A stretch of DNA of 57,083 nt from Candidatus Accumulibacter meliphilus. Lineage in GTDB: Bacteria; Pseudomonadota; Gammaproteobacteria; Burkholderiales; Rhodocyclaceae. A program made the position numbers and the translations under genes. Positions 14,604 to 25,000 of this stretch are shown here, one piece after another. Location: positions 15,513 to 72,595 of the forward strand of contig QPGA01000019.1 of the NCBI GenBank assembly GCA_003332265.1. Reading direction: 5' to 3'. Within the stretch, counting starts at the first letter, position 1. Each line of letters starts with the position of its first letter. The notes beneath the pieces were generated by a model that searched no databases, was not told where the DNA came from, and saw only the letters and a list, made by a program, of their open reading frames with translations.

Positions 14604-17600
14604 ATGGTCACGCCGCCCGATTGCCCGCAACAAAACAAGGATCCGCGCAAACTGATCCGCGAAGGCAGCAGCCAGGATCAGCGGCGGTCGGCGGCGCTGG
14701 ATCCGGCCTATGCGCCGGTGGACGGGCGTACGCCAGCGCACGGCATGGTCTTCGCCGAAAGCTATGCGGCCTCGTTGAAGTATTTTTCCGCGACCAACCA
14801 GGCCGCAGGCGACTGGACGCCCTTCTTCAGTGAGGACCTGTCGGTGCGACTGGCCGCCGTCGCCATTGAAGATGTCGACGCGTACAAGCTTAGAATCAAG
14901 TTCTCGGCTGATTTTCTGAACGATCACGACAAGCAGCTCGCTAGCGAGGAGTTAAAGGACCATCTCGGCTTTCTTTACGGCAGCCTGGGGACCCTGGCCA
15001 GGCAACTCGACCTCCTCAAAGAGGGGCTGCCGGTCGAAATCGCCCTCAAGGGCATCCTGCAAAACCTGATCAGGAGCCAGTTGGCGCCAGCGTTTACGCG
15101 CCTGATTGCCTACTACAAGGCTGGCATTCGGTTGGCTCTTGTCAATGCGGTGCTGCCCTCGCCGCAGCTGCTTATCTTGCGGGCACCGGTGGTCGACCTG
15201 ACTACGGTCTTGAGTGCCGGTCTGTCGGCGGACTGGAGCAAGGGCGGCGAATGGCCTGCTTTTGTGGACGCTGTGGAAGAAGATGCGGCCGTATACGGCG
15301 ACTCCGCGGCAAGCATTTTCGTGCGCATCAATCACTGTGCGACCCATGGTCTGTTCAAGTCGGTCTTCGAGCAGTTCCTGAAAGTGTTTGCCCGTACGGT
15401 CAGTGAAGCGGTGTCGGCGTTGAACGATACGCTGACCGGATGGGACCGACACCAACCCCATTACGCGCTTTTTCTGTGCTTCCTGCGCCTGCTCGAGCTG
15501 GTGCGGGCGGACATCAACACACTGACCGGACGGCATCTGGATTTCTATTATCGGCAGATTCTGCTCCTGAAAGAGAAGGCCGCCGAACCCGGCCACGTGC
15601 ACCTGCTGGTCGAGCTCGCCAGGCAGGTGAGCAGTCACGACTTGCAGGCCGGCCAGTTGTTCAAAGCGGGCAAGGACGATACCGGGCGCGACGCCTTCTT
15701 TGCCAGTGACCGCGGGCTGGTGGTCAACCGGGCGAAGCTTGCCGCCCTGAAAACGCTCTATCGCCATCGCCACGGCCCGGAGCAAGTCGCCGCCCCGGCA
15801 GTTGTGAACCACGCGGGCCGGCTGTTTGCCTCGCCGATGGCCGATTCGAACGATGGCCTGGGAGCGCCGCTCGCCTCGGCGGAGGAATCGTGGCATCCCT
15901 TCTTCAACAAAATCTATGCGGATGGCGAGTTGAAGGAAGTCCGCATGCCGCAGGCCGAGGTCGGTTTTGCCATTGCTTCGCACTACCTGCTGATGGCCGG
16001 AGGTCAACGGACAATCACTCTTGACTTCACCTTGGCCAATGACCTGACGGGGTTCCCTGACGACCAGGCCGGCGAGGTGATTTGCCTGCTCACGACGGTA
16101 AAGGGGTGGCAGGAAGTGTCGCTCAAGAACTTCAAGAGTGAGGGGGAGGGAAGTAAATTACGTCTGCTAGCGGAGCTGAGCGGCGAGTTTCCAGCGATCA
16201 CACCTTACGTCGGGAAGATCCACGGCCATGGTTTTGCGACCACGCTGCCGATGCTGCTGGTAAAACTCCGCCACGACGACCGAGCCTACATTTATTCGCA
16301 ATTGCAGGACGTGGTTCTTAAGCAGATCGATTTGCAGGTCAAGGTATCGGAGCTCCGGACACTGCCCGTGTCCAATGACTTTGGTCCGGTCGATACCGCC
16401 AAACCATTCCAGCCCTTCGGCGCCTCGCCGGTCGCCGGGAGTTCGCTGATTGTCGGATCCGTCGAAGCCTTCCAGAAGAAACTGAGCGATGTGTCGCTGA
16501 TAGTCGAGTGGTTGGCCGCTCCAGCAGTATTTCCGGACAGTGATCCTCTGCCGGAGGTCACTATCAGCTTCCTCAAGAACGGGTCGTGGGAGCCTCCACC
16601 GATTGCTGCTGATGCGGTCAGTGTCACTGCCGAAGAGTTTTCTCTGACGCCCAAGGTGGACTTGGCTTTTCTTGATGCGCCGGATTTTGCAGCCGACGAG
16701 TTCTATGGCACGACTTCGCGCCACGGCTTCGCGAAACTCTTGCTGTCTGGGGGTTTCGGCCTGGATGCCTACCAGGCCGCCCTGATCGCTTACCTGCGCG
16801 ACGTCGCCGACGCTACAGGCATCGGCGACGCAGCTGAGCCGCCGAAAGCACCAGTCGGCCCGACCATGACCCATCTTTCGATGAGCTATACGGCGAGCGC
16901 GTCGCTCATGGTCGCCGCTGGAGCCCAGGCACAGTTCTTTCACCTCGCGCCTTTCGGACACACCGAGAAGCATCTGAATACCAATGCCCCTGTTCATCTG
17001 CTGCCACGCTTTACCTTCCAATACGATAACCAAACCGAGCTGAGCGAGGCCGAGTTCTATATCGGCGTGCAGGGTCTGGCGCCGCCGCAGAATCTGGCGC
17101 TGCTGTTCCAGGTCGCCGACGGCACAGCCAATCCTCGGGTCAAGAAGCCCGAACGATCGCCACTGGTTTTCTGGAGCTACCTCAGCAACAACGAGTGGAT
17201 CGCTTTTGCCGAAGACGAGGTACAGGACGGTAGCGGCGAATTGCTGAACTCGGGAGTGGTCAGCTTTGCGCTTCCGCGGCAGGCGACCGACAGCAACACC
17301 CTGCTGCCGGCCGGGCTGTTCTGGATCCGCGCCGTGGTGAAGGAGAAAAGCGACGCGGTGTGCAGACTTCGCCTGGTTGCCGCACAAGCGCTGGCGGCGA
17401 CGTTCACCGACCACGGAAATTCGGCGCGCTTTGCCGCATCGACGCTGGCTGCAGAGACGATCAGCAAGCTGGCGCAGCCTGACTCCGCAGTCAAGTCGGT
17501 CACGCAGCCGTTTCCTTCCTTTGGCGGCCGCGCCGCCGAGTTGCCGGCAGCATTCCACACGCGTATCAGCGAGCGCTTGCGGCACAAGGATCGGGCCATC

Positions 17601-18272
17601 GGCCTGTGGGATTACGAACGTCTGGTTCTCGAAGCTTTTCCGGAGATCTACAAAGTCAAATGCCTGGACCACACCCAGTACGAGCCAAGCGACAGCGGCG
17701 AGGGGATCTACCGGGAGCTGGCGCCTGGCCATGTGACGATCGTCACCATCCCCGAGCTTCGCTTCAATTACTCGCATGACCGCTTGCGCCCTTATACCAG
17801 CCTGGGCCTATTGGAAAAAATAGCCGCTTTTCTGCAGAAAAGGCTCAGTTGTTTCGCCAGAGTACACGTCAAGAACCCGGAGTTCGAAGAGGTGTTTGTC
17901 GATTTCCGGGTTCGTCTGCGCGCCGGTTTCGATGAAAGCTATTACGTCAATCAGTTAAGGCAGGCGATCACCGCCTTTCTGTCGCCCTGGGCATTTGAAG
18001 GTGGCGGCAGCCCCTCGTTCGGCGGCCGGATGTACAAATCGGTGCTGATCAATTTTGTCGAAGAACAGCCTTCAGTGGACTACGTAACGGACTTCAAGCT
18101 CTTTCACAAGACGATTGTCGACGGGCGGGCGGTGAGCACCGAGAAAGATGAAGTGATGGGCTCCAAAGCCTTGTCGGTATTGGTTTCGGTGCCGCCTGAC
18201 AAGCATCGGGTCGTTGCGATCAAAGCCGCCGCCGAAAGCTCCACAAACGCTGGCTGCCGGTGTGGCTCATGA
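14604..18272 (+). CDS. eCIS baseplate wedge protein, J-like, 1222 aa (Pvc11/Afp11-like)
   Basis: Very large baseplate protein. The N-terminal half is helical and not obviously homologous to simple phage gpJ (KFSADFLNDHDKQLASEELKDHLGFLYGSL). The middle is beta-rich. The last about 250 residues carry the J-like module: RISERLRHKDRAIGLWDYERLVLEAFPEIYKVKCLDHT, PGHVTIVTIPELRFNYSHDRLRPYTSLGLLEKIAAFL, FEEVFVDFRVRLRAGFDESYYVNQL, SPWAFEGGGSPSFGGRMYKSVLINF. These are typical of Afp11/gp6-type wedge proteins. Its stop overlaps the start of the next gene (ATGA at 18269-18272). The size is at the upper end for the family; an N-terminal expansion is likely. Confidence 0.92.
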   Translation: MVTPPDCPQQNKDPRKLIREGSSQDQRRSAALDPAYAPVDGRTPAHGMVFAESYAASLKYFSATNQAAGDWTPFFSEDLSVRLAAVAIEDVDAYKLRIKFSADFLNDHDKQLASEELKDHLGFLYGSLGTLARQLDLLKEGLPVEIALKGILQNLIRSQLAPAFTRLIAYYKAGIRLALVNAVLPSPQLLILRAPVVDLTTVLSAGLSADWSKGGEWPAFVDAVEEDAAVYGDSAASIFVRINHCATHGLFKSVFEQFLKVFARTVSEAVSALNDTLTGWDRHQPHYALFLCFLRLLELVRADINTLTGRHLDFYYRQILLLKEKAAEPGHVHLLVELARQVSSHDLQAGQLFKAGKDDTGRDAFFASDRGLVVNRAKLAALKTLYRHRHGPEQVAAPAVVNHAGRLFASPMADSNDGLGAPLASAEESWHPFFNKIYADGELKEVRMPQAEVGFAIASHYLLMAGGQRTITLDFTLANDLTGFPDDQAGEVICLLTTVKGWQEVSLKNFKSEGEGSKLRLLAELSGEFPAITPYVGKIHGHGFATTLPMLLVKLRHDDRAYIYSQLQDVVLKQIDLQVKVSELRTLPVSNDFGPVDTAKPFQPFGASPVAGSSLIVGSVEAFQKKLSDVSLIVEWLAAPAVFPDSDPLPEVTISFLKNGSWEPPPIAADAVSVTAEEFSLTPKVDLAFLDAPDFAADEFYGTTSRHGFAKLLLSGGFGLDAYQAALIAYLRDVADATGIGDAAEPPKAPVGPTMTHLSMSYTASASLMVAAGAQAQFFHLAPFGHTEKHLNTNAPVHLLPRFTFQYDNQTELSEAEFYIGVQGLAPPQNLALLFQVADGTANPRVKKPERSPLVFWSYLSNNEWIAFAEDEVQDGSGELLNSGVVSFALPRQATDSNTLLPAGLFWIRAVVKEKSDAVCRLRLVAAQALAATFTDHGNSARFAASTLAAETISKLAQPDSAVKSVTQPFPSFGGRAAELPAAFHTRISERLRHKDRAIGLWDYERLVLEAFPEIYKVKCLDHTQYEPSDSGEGIYRELAPGHVTIVTIPELRFNYSHDRLRPYTSLGLLEKIAAFLQKRLSCFARVHVKNPEFEEVFVDFRVRLRAGFDESYYVNQLRQAITAFLSPWAFEGGGSPSFGGRMYKSVLINFVEEQPSVDYVTDFKLFHKTIVDGRAVSTEKDEVMGSKALSVLVSVPPDKHRVVAIKAAAESSTNAGCRCGS

Positions 18273-21200
18273 ACGAGAAACCAACAACCATCGCCAGGTC
18301 ATCCGCGCTTCCGTTGACGCAGGATTTCTATCATCTGCGGCGGCAGGGCGTCGGCTTTATCGAGCAGATGGGAAGCCGTCTGTGGACGGATTACAACACC
18401 CACGACCCGGGGATCACGATCCTCGAAGCCCTGTGTTATGCGCTCACCGATCTGAGTTATCGCGTCGGCTGGGACATCAAGGATCTGTTGGCGCTGGAAA
18501 AACCCTCAGCCGACCTGGCCGACGCCTTTCCCGGACAGGCGTTTTTCAGTGCGCGTGAGATCCTGACCGTCAACCCGACGACGCCGGACGACTTCCGTCG
18601 CCTGCTCATTGACCTCGACAAGGTCCGCAATGCCTGGGTCGCGGGCAAGGAGTGCCCTTGCGAAACGAGCTATTACGCCTGCTGCGAAGAAGATCAGTTA
18701 CGGCTTTCCTACCACAGGCCGAGCGACGCAGAGCGGTCGGCGAAACAGGTAACGCCCTTGGGACTTTATGAGGCGCGGCTGGAACTGGAGGCCGATGTCG
18801 AACTGGGGGATCTCAATGACCTCAAGATCGAGCAGGACGTTGTTATCGCTGCCGCCGACGGCGTTCATCAGATCAGCATGGAGCTGCGCTTTCCGCGGAT
18901 GGGCCTGGCGGACGGCCGTTTGTGGGACTTGTTCCTGGGCAGCAAGCAAGCCGAGCCGGAGGATCGCTCCGGGGTCATTGCAGCGGTCACACTGCTGCGC
19001 TTAGGGGCGACGAAAACCTTCGATGTCTTCAGCGCTGCGAGCCTGCCGGACGAACAAGCCCGGGACGCCTATCTGCGGGCGCATTGGCGCGACGTCCTCT
19101 TCGTCGACCTGGCGATCGAGTTCACCGTCACCCTGTCTGACCAGTCGACGCTCAGCCAGGAGCTGTACATCGACAACGCCGCCTTGCGCGTTTTCGGCGG
19201 CGACGCTGCCCGCGGCGCGACGAGCATCCAGCTGGTCACATCCTGGCTCGAGGATGCGAGCGCCGGCGGTTTCGTCGCGCGTTATCGCCACAAAGCCAGG
19301 GCGGCACGAAGGGCTGTAAACAGCGCCAAAGCCGTGCTGCACGCACACCGCAACCTGGGCGAGGACTTTTGCCGCGTCGAGCCGATCGGCATCGAGGAAG
19401 TCGCCGTGTGTGCCGAGGTCGAAGTGCTGACCGATGCCGACATCGAGTCCGTGCAGGCGCGCATCTGGTTCGAGATCGAACAGTATTTCAACCCGGCGAT
19501 TCGCTTTAACAGCTTGCCGGCGCTGCTTGCTGCCGGCGAGCGCGTCGAGGAGATTTTCAACGGCCCGCAACTCGACAACGGTTTTATCCAGGCGCAAGAC
19601 CTGGACGCCTCAGCCCTGAAAACCGCGTTGCGCACCTCGGACATCATCAATCGCCTGATGGATATCGAAGGTGTGATGGCGGTGAATCGCTTGCTGCTGA
19701 CCAAGTACGATGCGGAGGGCAATGTCGTCCCAGGCGCCGCCGATCCGCTTTGGGACGCGGTCGACGGCAAGCCGATCTTTGACGCCAATAAGGTGAGTGC
19801 CGCGTGGCTGCTGTTCGTCAGCCAACAGCGGCAGCCGCGTCTGTATCGCAAGCTCTCGCGCTTCCTGTTCTACAAGAACGGCCTGCCCTTCGTGCCGCGC
19901 ATGGACGAGGCCGAGGATAGCTTGCAGCAGTTGCATGGCGCGGCAGAACGTCCGAAGAATCCGTTTGCCGCCAAAGACCTCGATATTCCGCAGGGGAGCT
20001 TCAAGCAAGCGGACGAGTATTACCCGCTGCAATGCAGTTTTCCGCAGGCCTACGGCATAGGCGCCGAAGGTCTGCCGGCGCATGTTTCGCCCGAACGACG
20101 TGCGCAGGCCAGGCAACTGAAAGCCTACCTGATGGTTTTCGAGCAGCTCCTGGGCAATGCGCTGGCGCAGCTGGCACATACCGCCGACCTCTTCTCGCTC
20201 GATCCCGAGCTCAGGCGGACCTACTTCGTGAAGGAATTCAGCGAGGCTCTGATTCCGGGCTTCGATGAGCTCACTGCGGGTCTCGACAAAGCGGCCGTCG
20301 AGGCGATCAGCGAGAGTGACGCCGAGTTTCGCCAGCGCCGCAACCGTTTTCTCGACCACTTGCTGGCCCGCTTTGGCGAACAGTTCAGCGAATACGCCTT
20401 GCTACTGGGCCGGCTGGACGGGCGGCAGCTCGCGCTTGAGCGCTTGATCAAGGACAAGATCGCCTTCCTCAAGGCCTATCCGCAGATCAGTCACGATCGT
20501 GGCAAGGCCTTCAACTACCGGCTCGATCCCTGTTCGCCGGCCAATTACCCGGGAATCAAGAAACGGATCAGTCTGCTCCTGGGTTATCCCGATCTGGAAT
20601 TCGTGAGCACCGTTGAGCACGTGGGCGCCGACTACCGGGTCGAATTCGCGTTGCGCGACCGCAGTATGGGGATCTGGCTGGAAGGTGGCCTGACATTGAC
20701 GGCGGCTGACGAAGCGGCGGCGAAAGCGCTGGCGTACGAGGTCCTCACGCAGCGGCTGAGCCGGGCCGACGCCTGCACCATCGACGAAGAAGAAGACGGT
20801 TTTCGCCTCATCCTCAACGACCTTGCCGATGCCGAGCTCGGCCGCCACCCGGACTTGTTTGCCGCGCGATCGCTGGCGCAAGCGCTGTGCGACGAATTGC
20901 TGGCCTGGGCCGCCAACGAGCGCTGCATCGTCGTCGAGCATCTGCTCTTGCGGCCGAAGTTTCCCGGTGACGCGCTCTATCCAGCCTGTGCCGATGGCGC
21001 TTGCCGGACCTGTGGTGACGAGGACCCGTATTCCTTCCGCATCACTTTCGTGATGCCCGGCTGGACGACGGCGTACAAGGACAACATGGACCTGCGGCGC
21101 TTTGCCGAACGGAGCATCCAGCAGGAAACGCCCGCCCACCTGCTCGGCAAGACCTGTTGGGTCGGCAACGACGGATTCGTCGAGAATCCCTGCGCCGAGG

Positions 21201-22027
21201 TCGTCGACCAGTTGGCCGCCTTGTTGATTGCCACCAGCGCGCCGTCCGAGGGCGTCGAAGCCGGCGACAGTGAGGCCTGCGCCTGTGCTCTGGAGATTTA
21301 CCATGAATTCAGCCGCGCCTTCGTCGCCTGGTACGAAAACCGGGCGCACGACCACTTTCAGAGCGCCGCCCTCGGCGCCAGACTGCAGGCCGAGTTCGCC
21401 AGTCAGGTCCGCCTTGCGGACAGCGATTGTGCGGCCCTCATGGAGGATCCGCTGTGGAGCGAAGTCGAGGCGCTGATGGTCGCCCACTTCCGGCAAGTGG
21501 TTCTACACGGCCTGCAATTCGAACGCTTCGAAGGCGCCTGGCGGCGGTGGTTGCAGGCCAACGCCAGGTTTGACTGGGCTGAAGAACGCTTGCACGAACG
21601 CGTTGCGGCGATCCTCCGCGCCCGACTGCTTGACGCATCGGCGTCCGCTGACGCCCTGCACGGCTGTGCTGTGGCGATTCTGCGCCAGTACGGTAGCGCT
21701 TTCTACGACTGGATGGCCGACAACCTGGCGCAGGGGCGCGAGGTCGACGAGTTTACTGCCTTCGCTCCCGGCGCCGTCAGCCTGGGCGCCGAGCTCGGTT
21801 TTACACCGGGTACGGCGGTGGCCATCGGAGAGATGCTCAAGGAACGCTACGCGGGCTACCGCGAGGTTTCGTATCGCCTGTGGGTCGTCGGGCAGCTGCT
21901 CGGCAATTTGCGCAACATCTACCCAGGTGCGACCTTGCACGATTGCGACGACGGCAGCGATCGCAATCCGGTACGCCTGGACAACACGGCCCTGGGCAAC
22001 TACCCGCTGCGAGGCAGTCTCAGTTGA
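18269..22027 (+). CDS. eCIS baseplate wedge protein 2, about 1252 aa (Pvc12/Afp12-like)
   Basis: The N-terminus contains RLWTDYNTHDPGITILEALCYALTDLSYRVGWDIKDLL, the signature of Afp12-type wedge partners. A second J-like section contains VEPIGIEEVAVCAEVEVLTDADIESVQARIWFEIEQYFNP, and the SRFLFYKNGLPFVPR segment follows. The region RRAQARQLKAYLMVFEQLLGNALAQLAHTADLFSLDP is also family-typical. Near residue 910 is a Cys cluster CADGACRTCGDEDPYSF followed by RITFVMPGW and EETPAHLLGKTCWVG-like sequence, conserved in long members. ATG at 18269 overlaps the previous stop; an in-frame GTG lies nine bases upstream but the ATGA overlap is the better start. Its partner is the preceding protein. Confidence 0.9.
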   Translation: MNEKPTTIARSSALPLTQDFYHLRRQGVGFIEQMGSRLWTDYNTHDPGITILEALCYALTDLSYRVGWDIKDLLALEKPSADLADAFPGQAFFSAREILTVNPTTPDDFRRLLIDLDKVRNAWVAGKECPCETSYYACCEEDQLRLSYHRPSDAERSAKQVTPLGLYEARLELEADVELGDLNDLKIEQDVVIAAADGVHQISMELRFPRMGLADGRLWDLFLGSKQAEPEDRSGVIAAVTLLRLGATKTFDVFSAASLPDEQARDAYLRAHWRDVLFVDLAIEFTVTLSDQSTLSQELYIDNAALRVFGGDAARGATSIQLVTSWLEDASAGGFVARYRHKARAARRAVNSAKAVLHAHRNLGEDFCRVEPIGIEEVAVCAEVEVLTDADIESVQARIWFEIEQYFNPAIRFNSLPALLAAGERVEEIFNGPQLDNGFIQAQDLDASALKTALRTSDIINRLMDIEGVMAVNRLLLTKYDAEGNVVPGAADPLWDAVDGKPIFDANKVSAAWLLFVSQQRQPRLYRKLSRFLFYKNGLPFVPRMDEAEDSLQQLHGAAERPKNPFAAKDLDIPQGSFKQADEYYPLQCSFPQAYGIGAEGLPAHVSPERRAQARQLKAYLMVFEQLLGNALAQLAHTADLFSLDPELRRTYFVKEFSEALIPGFDELTAGLDKAAVEAISESDAEFRQRRNRFLDHLLARFGEQFSEYALLLGRLDGRQLALERLIKDKIAFLKAYPQISHDRGKAFNYRLDPCSPANYPGIKKRISLLLGYPDLEFVSTVEHVGADYRVEFALRDRSMGIWLEGGLTLTAADEAAAKALAYEVLTQRLSRADACTIDEEEDGFRLILNDLADAELGRHPDLFAARSLAQALCDELLAWAANERCIVVEHLLLRPKFPGDALYPACADGACRTCGDEDPYSFRITFVMPGWTTAYKDNMDLRRFAERSIQQETPAHLLGKTCWVGNDGFVENPCAEVVDQLAALLIATSAPSEGVEAGDSEACACALEIYHEFSRAFVAWYENRAHDHFQSAALGARLQAEFASQVRLADSDCAALMEDPLWSEVEALMVAHFRQVVLHGLQFERFEGAWRRWLQANARFDWAEERLHERVAAILRARLLDASASADALHGCAVAILRQYGSAFYDWMADNLAQGREVDEFTAFAPGAVSLGAELGFTPGTAVAIGEMLKERYAGYREVSYRLWVVGQLLGNLRNIYPGATLHDCDDGSDRNPVRLDNTALGNYPLRGSLS

Positions 22028-22064
22028 TTCCTTCAGTTGAACCCTTCTGAATACGGAACCCGCC

Positions 22065-25000
22065 ATGAAACCCGAACAAGATTCCTATCCGGTTTTCGAA
22101 GCCAACCAGGTGCTGACCAGTGGGCATTTAAACGATGGCTTCAACTATCTGGACGAACAGGAGCACCAGACCCGTGCCCGGCTGATCGGTATCGGCATCG
22201 CCTGCGGTCTGGAAATCAGGCTGCTCGGCGGCACCACCATCGAGGTCTCGAAAGGCTGCGGCGTCACCTCGCAGGGCTATCTGATGGTCGAACCCGAAGC
22301 GGTGAGTCTGGTCGCCTATCGCGCGGACTACCGAATTCCCGACGAAGTCGATTATCCAGTCTTCAGGGATGCCGAGAAGCAACAGTATCCCCTGTGGGAG
22401 TTGTTTCCAGCCGGCGAGCCCAATACGCTCGAGCTGGCAAGTGTCGCCGGCTTCCTCGACGACAAGGCGGTGTTGTTGTTCATGGAACTGAAGCAGCAAG
22501 GCCTGCGCAATTGCAGCCCGAACAACTGCGACGACAAGGGCTCCGAGGTCGCGGTGAGCGTTCGGCGCCTGCTGATCAAGCGCGAACACCTGGACCTGAT
22601 CAGCGCTGCCGCCGCGCAGCTGGCGGCGGGTCTGACGTCCCGTGATCGCCAGGAACGCGAGCAGGCGCAGCTCGATCTTCCCGATCTGCGCCTGCCACGG
22701 CTGGCATTTCCCAGGCCCAATGAGCTGCGCTCGCAGGACATTCTCGCCGCCTTCGTGAACGTCTTCCAGGCCAACCAGCTGGCACAAGGGCTCGGCGAGG
22801 CATTGCAAGCCGCTTATCAGGCGTTCAGACCGTGGCTGCAGGAAGAGTATCCGGACGATCCGTTCAGCGATTTTGCCGCCAAGTTCGGCTTTCTCGATCA
22901 GGTCCTCGTCGCCGACACGACGACCACCGTGCAGGCGCGCTTCCTGCCGTATTACTACGATGCCTTCGACGATCTGCTGCGCGCCTATGACGAGTTCCGC
23001 TGGCAGGCGAGCGGCCTGATCTGCGCCTGCTGCCCGCCCGTCGACCTGTTTGCCCGTCATCTGATGCTGGGTCTGCCGAGCGACAGCACGGACGCGCTGC
23101 CCGGGATTTATCGGCACGGCTTTCTGGCTTCGCCGGCGATTAGCGGGTGTGCCGAGAAAACGAAGGAAGTACGGCTATTGTTTAAGCGGATCGTCGAAAT
23201 GCTCGCTTCCTTCACCGCCGCGCCGCCGCTTTTTGCCGGGCTGAGCGAGATCGATGAGCGCATCGATCCGCAGATACGCATCACGCCCAGCGTCCTGGGC
23301 GGCAAGCCGCTGGCTGAGCGGGCCATTCCCTACTATTACGAGCAGACCGGCAAGCCACCGCTCTACGAGATCTGGAATGGCGAAAAGACGCGCCGTAACA
23401 GAGGCAATCGGAATCTCGCTTACCGGGCTTACGAATACCGCCCCGAGCCACCGCGCTTTGTTCGCGATCCCCTGAGCTATGACTTTGAAGCGTATGACTT
23501 CCTGCGCATCGAGGGCCATCTCGGCAAGCCGTATCTGGCCGTGATGCGAACGCTGTTGCAGCTCAAGCAGACCTACCGCCTGCCGATTGAAATCATTGCC
23601 TTGCGCAGCGGGCCCTACGACGAGCAGCAGACGGTCGACTTGAGCGCCGAGTCGTGTCGCTTCCAGGATCTCGAAGCCGTCTTCGACGCGCTGCGCGAAC
23701 AAGTGCTGTCGGCTCTCGCCGAAGGCGTACGCTTTCTCTACGCCATCCCGCTCGAAGGCGAACAAGTCGGTGGGGGCGCTTTGCCGGGCGGGACGCCGCA
23801 GCTTGCCTTGCTGAAGGCGTATGCGGCCGATTTCAGCTATGCCGCAGACAGCGTTGGCGCCTGGTTTGAGAAATACCTGAAGCTGTTTCAGGCCAGGCCG
23901 TATGTCGACGTCGATCACAGCCAGATCAACGAGGAAGCCGTGCTGAGGGTCGTCTGGGAGCTCTTGGCTGGCACCAGCAAGTCGCCTTTGCCGTCGAGGT
24001 ATTACGGCCACATCGTCGTCCTGTATTACCTGAGCAAGCTCGCCGAGACTTTGCCGCCGTCCTTGGATTTGCTCAGCCAAGCGGATTTCGAGAACAAATG
24101 CCAGGACCTGCTGGGCCTGGTCCGTTTTTTCCGGTCGCCTGCCGCCAGCGCGATTTCTCAAGAACTCAAGGCTTTCATTCCGGAGGACGACCTGATCGAC
24201 CACTTCGACCAGGTGCTGTCTTCGTGCCAGCTTGCTCCGCTCCAGTCCGTGCACGGCGAGTATGGCCGGCGTATCGGTGAGCTGAAGAAAAAGCAGTTCC
24301 TGGTGCGTTTCATCGCCGATCACCCGGGAATGGAGCATAAGGCGGGAGTGCCTCTGGGCGGTACTTTTATCCTCGTCTACCACGGCGTGCCGGCGCCAGC
24401 TCTGGCGAGCACCCCGGCCGTTGCCGAGCGGACGCTGAGCAGCCCGGATGATTCGCGTCGAGCTGTCGTGAGCGTCGCCGGAGCAAGCGTCGAGACCCGC
24501 GAATTGGCCGACGCCATCAGCCGCATCAGCCACAACGAAAGCCTGCTGTCGAACCCGGATATCAATCTGTTGCTTGACTCTCTGGTCGGCAAACCGCAGG
24601 GCATTAGCTCAGAGACTGGGTTCGCGGCGCGGCTCACAAAGGGGGATTCCCGCTCCTTGATCGACACGGTGGGCGATGAACTGGCAGCGGGAACGGTCAT
24701 TGCCGACTTCTATCTGCCTTACCTGTGCTGCTCGGATTGCTCCGCGATACAGTTTGTTGTCCCCAGGATTCCGCCGACCTTCACGGCGACGGTGGCGTGC
24801 ACGAATGCGGAAGGCTACGCCACGGTCAGCGTCGCTCCGCAACGCGGTTTCCCGCCCTACACGGTCAAGGTCGATGACGAGAACCATCAAAACCTGAGCC
24901 AGGAACTGCTGTTGTCGGTGGGCCAGCACACGCTGCTCATCCGAGACAGCGAAAGCACAGAATCCGCGCCGCAAAAAGTCACCGTTGCGCCGCATCTACT

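Noticed and set aside
16167-17777. 536-aa minus-strand frame opposite the J-like wedge gene
   Set aside because: No known domain or ribosome site, and entirely inside a well-supported baseplate gene.
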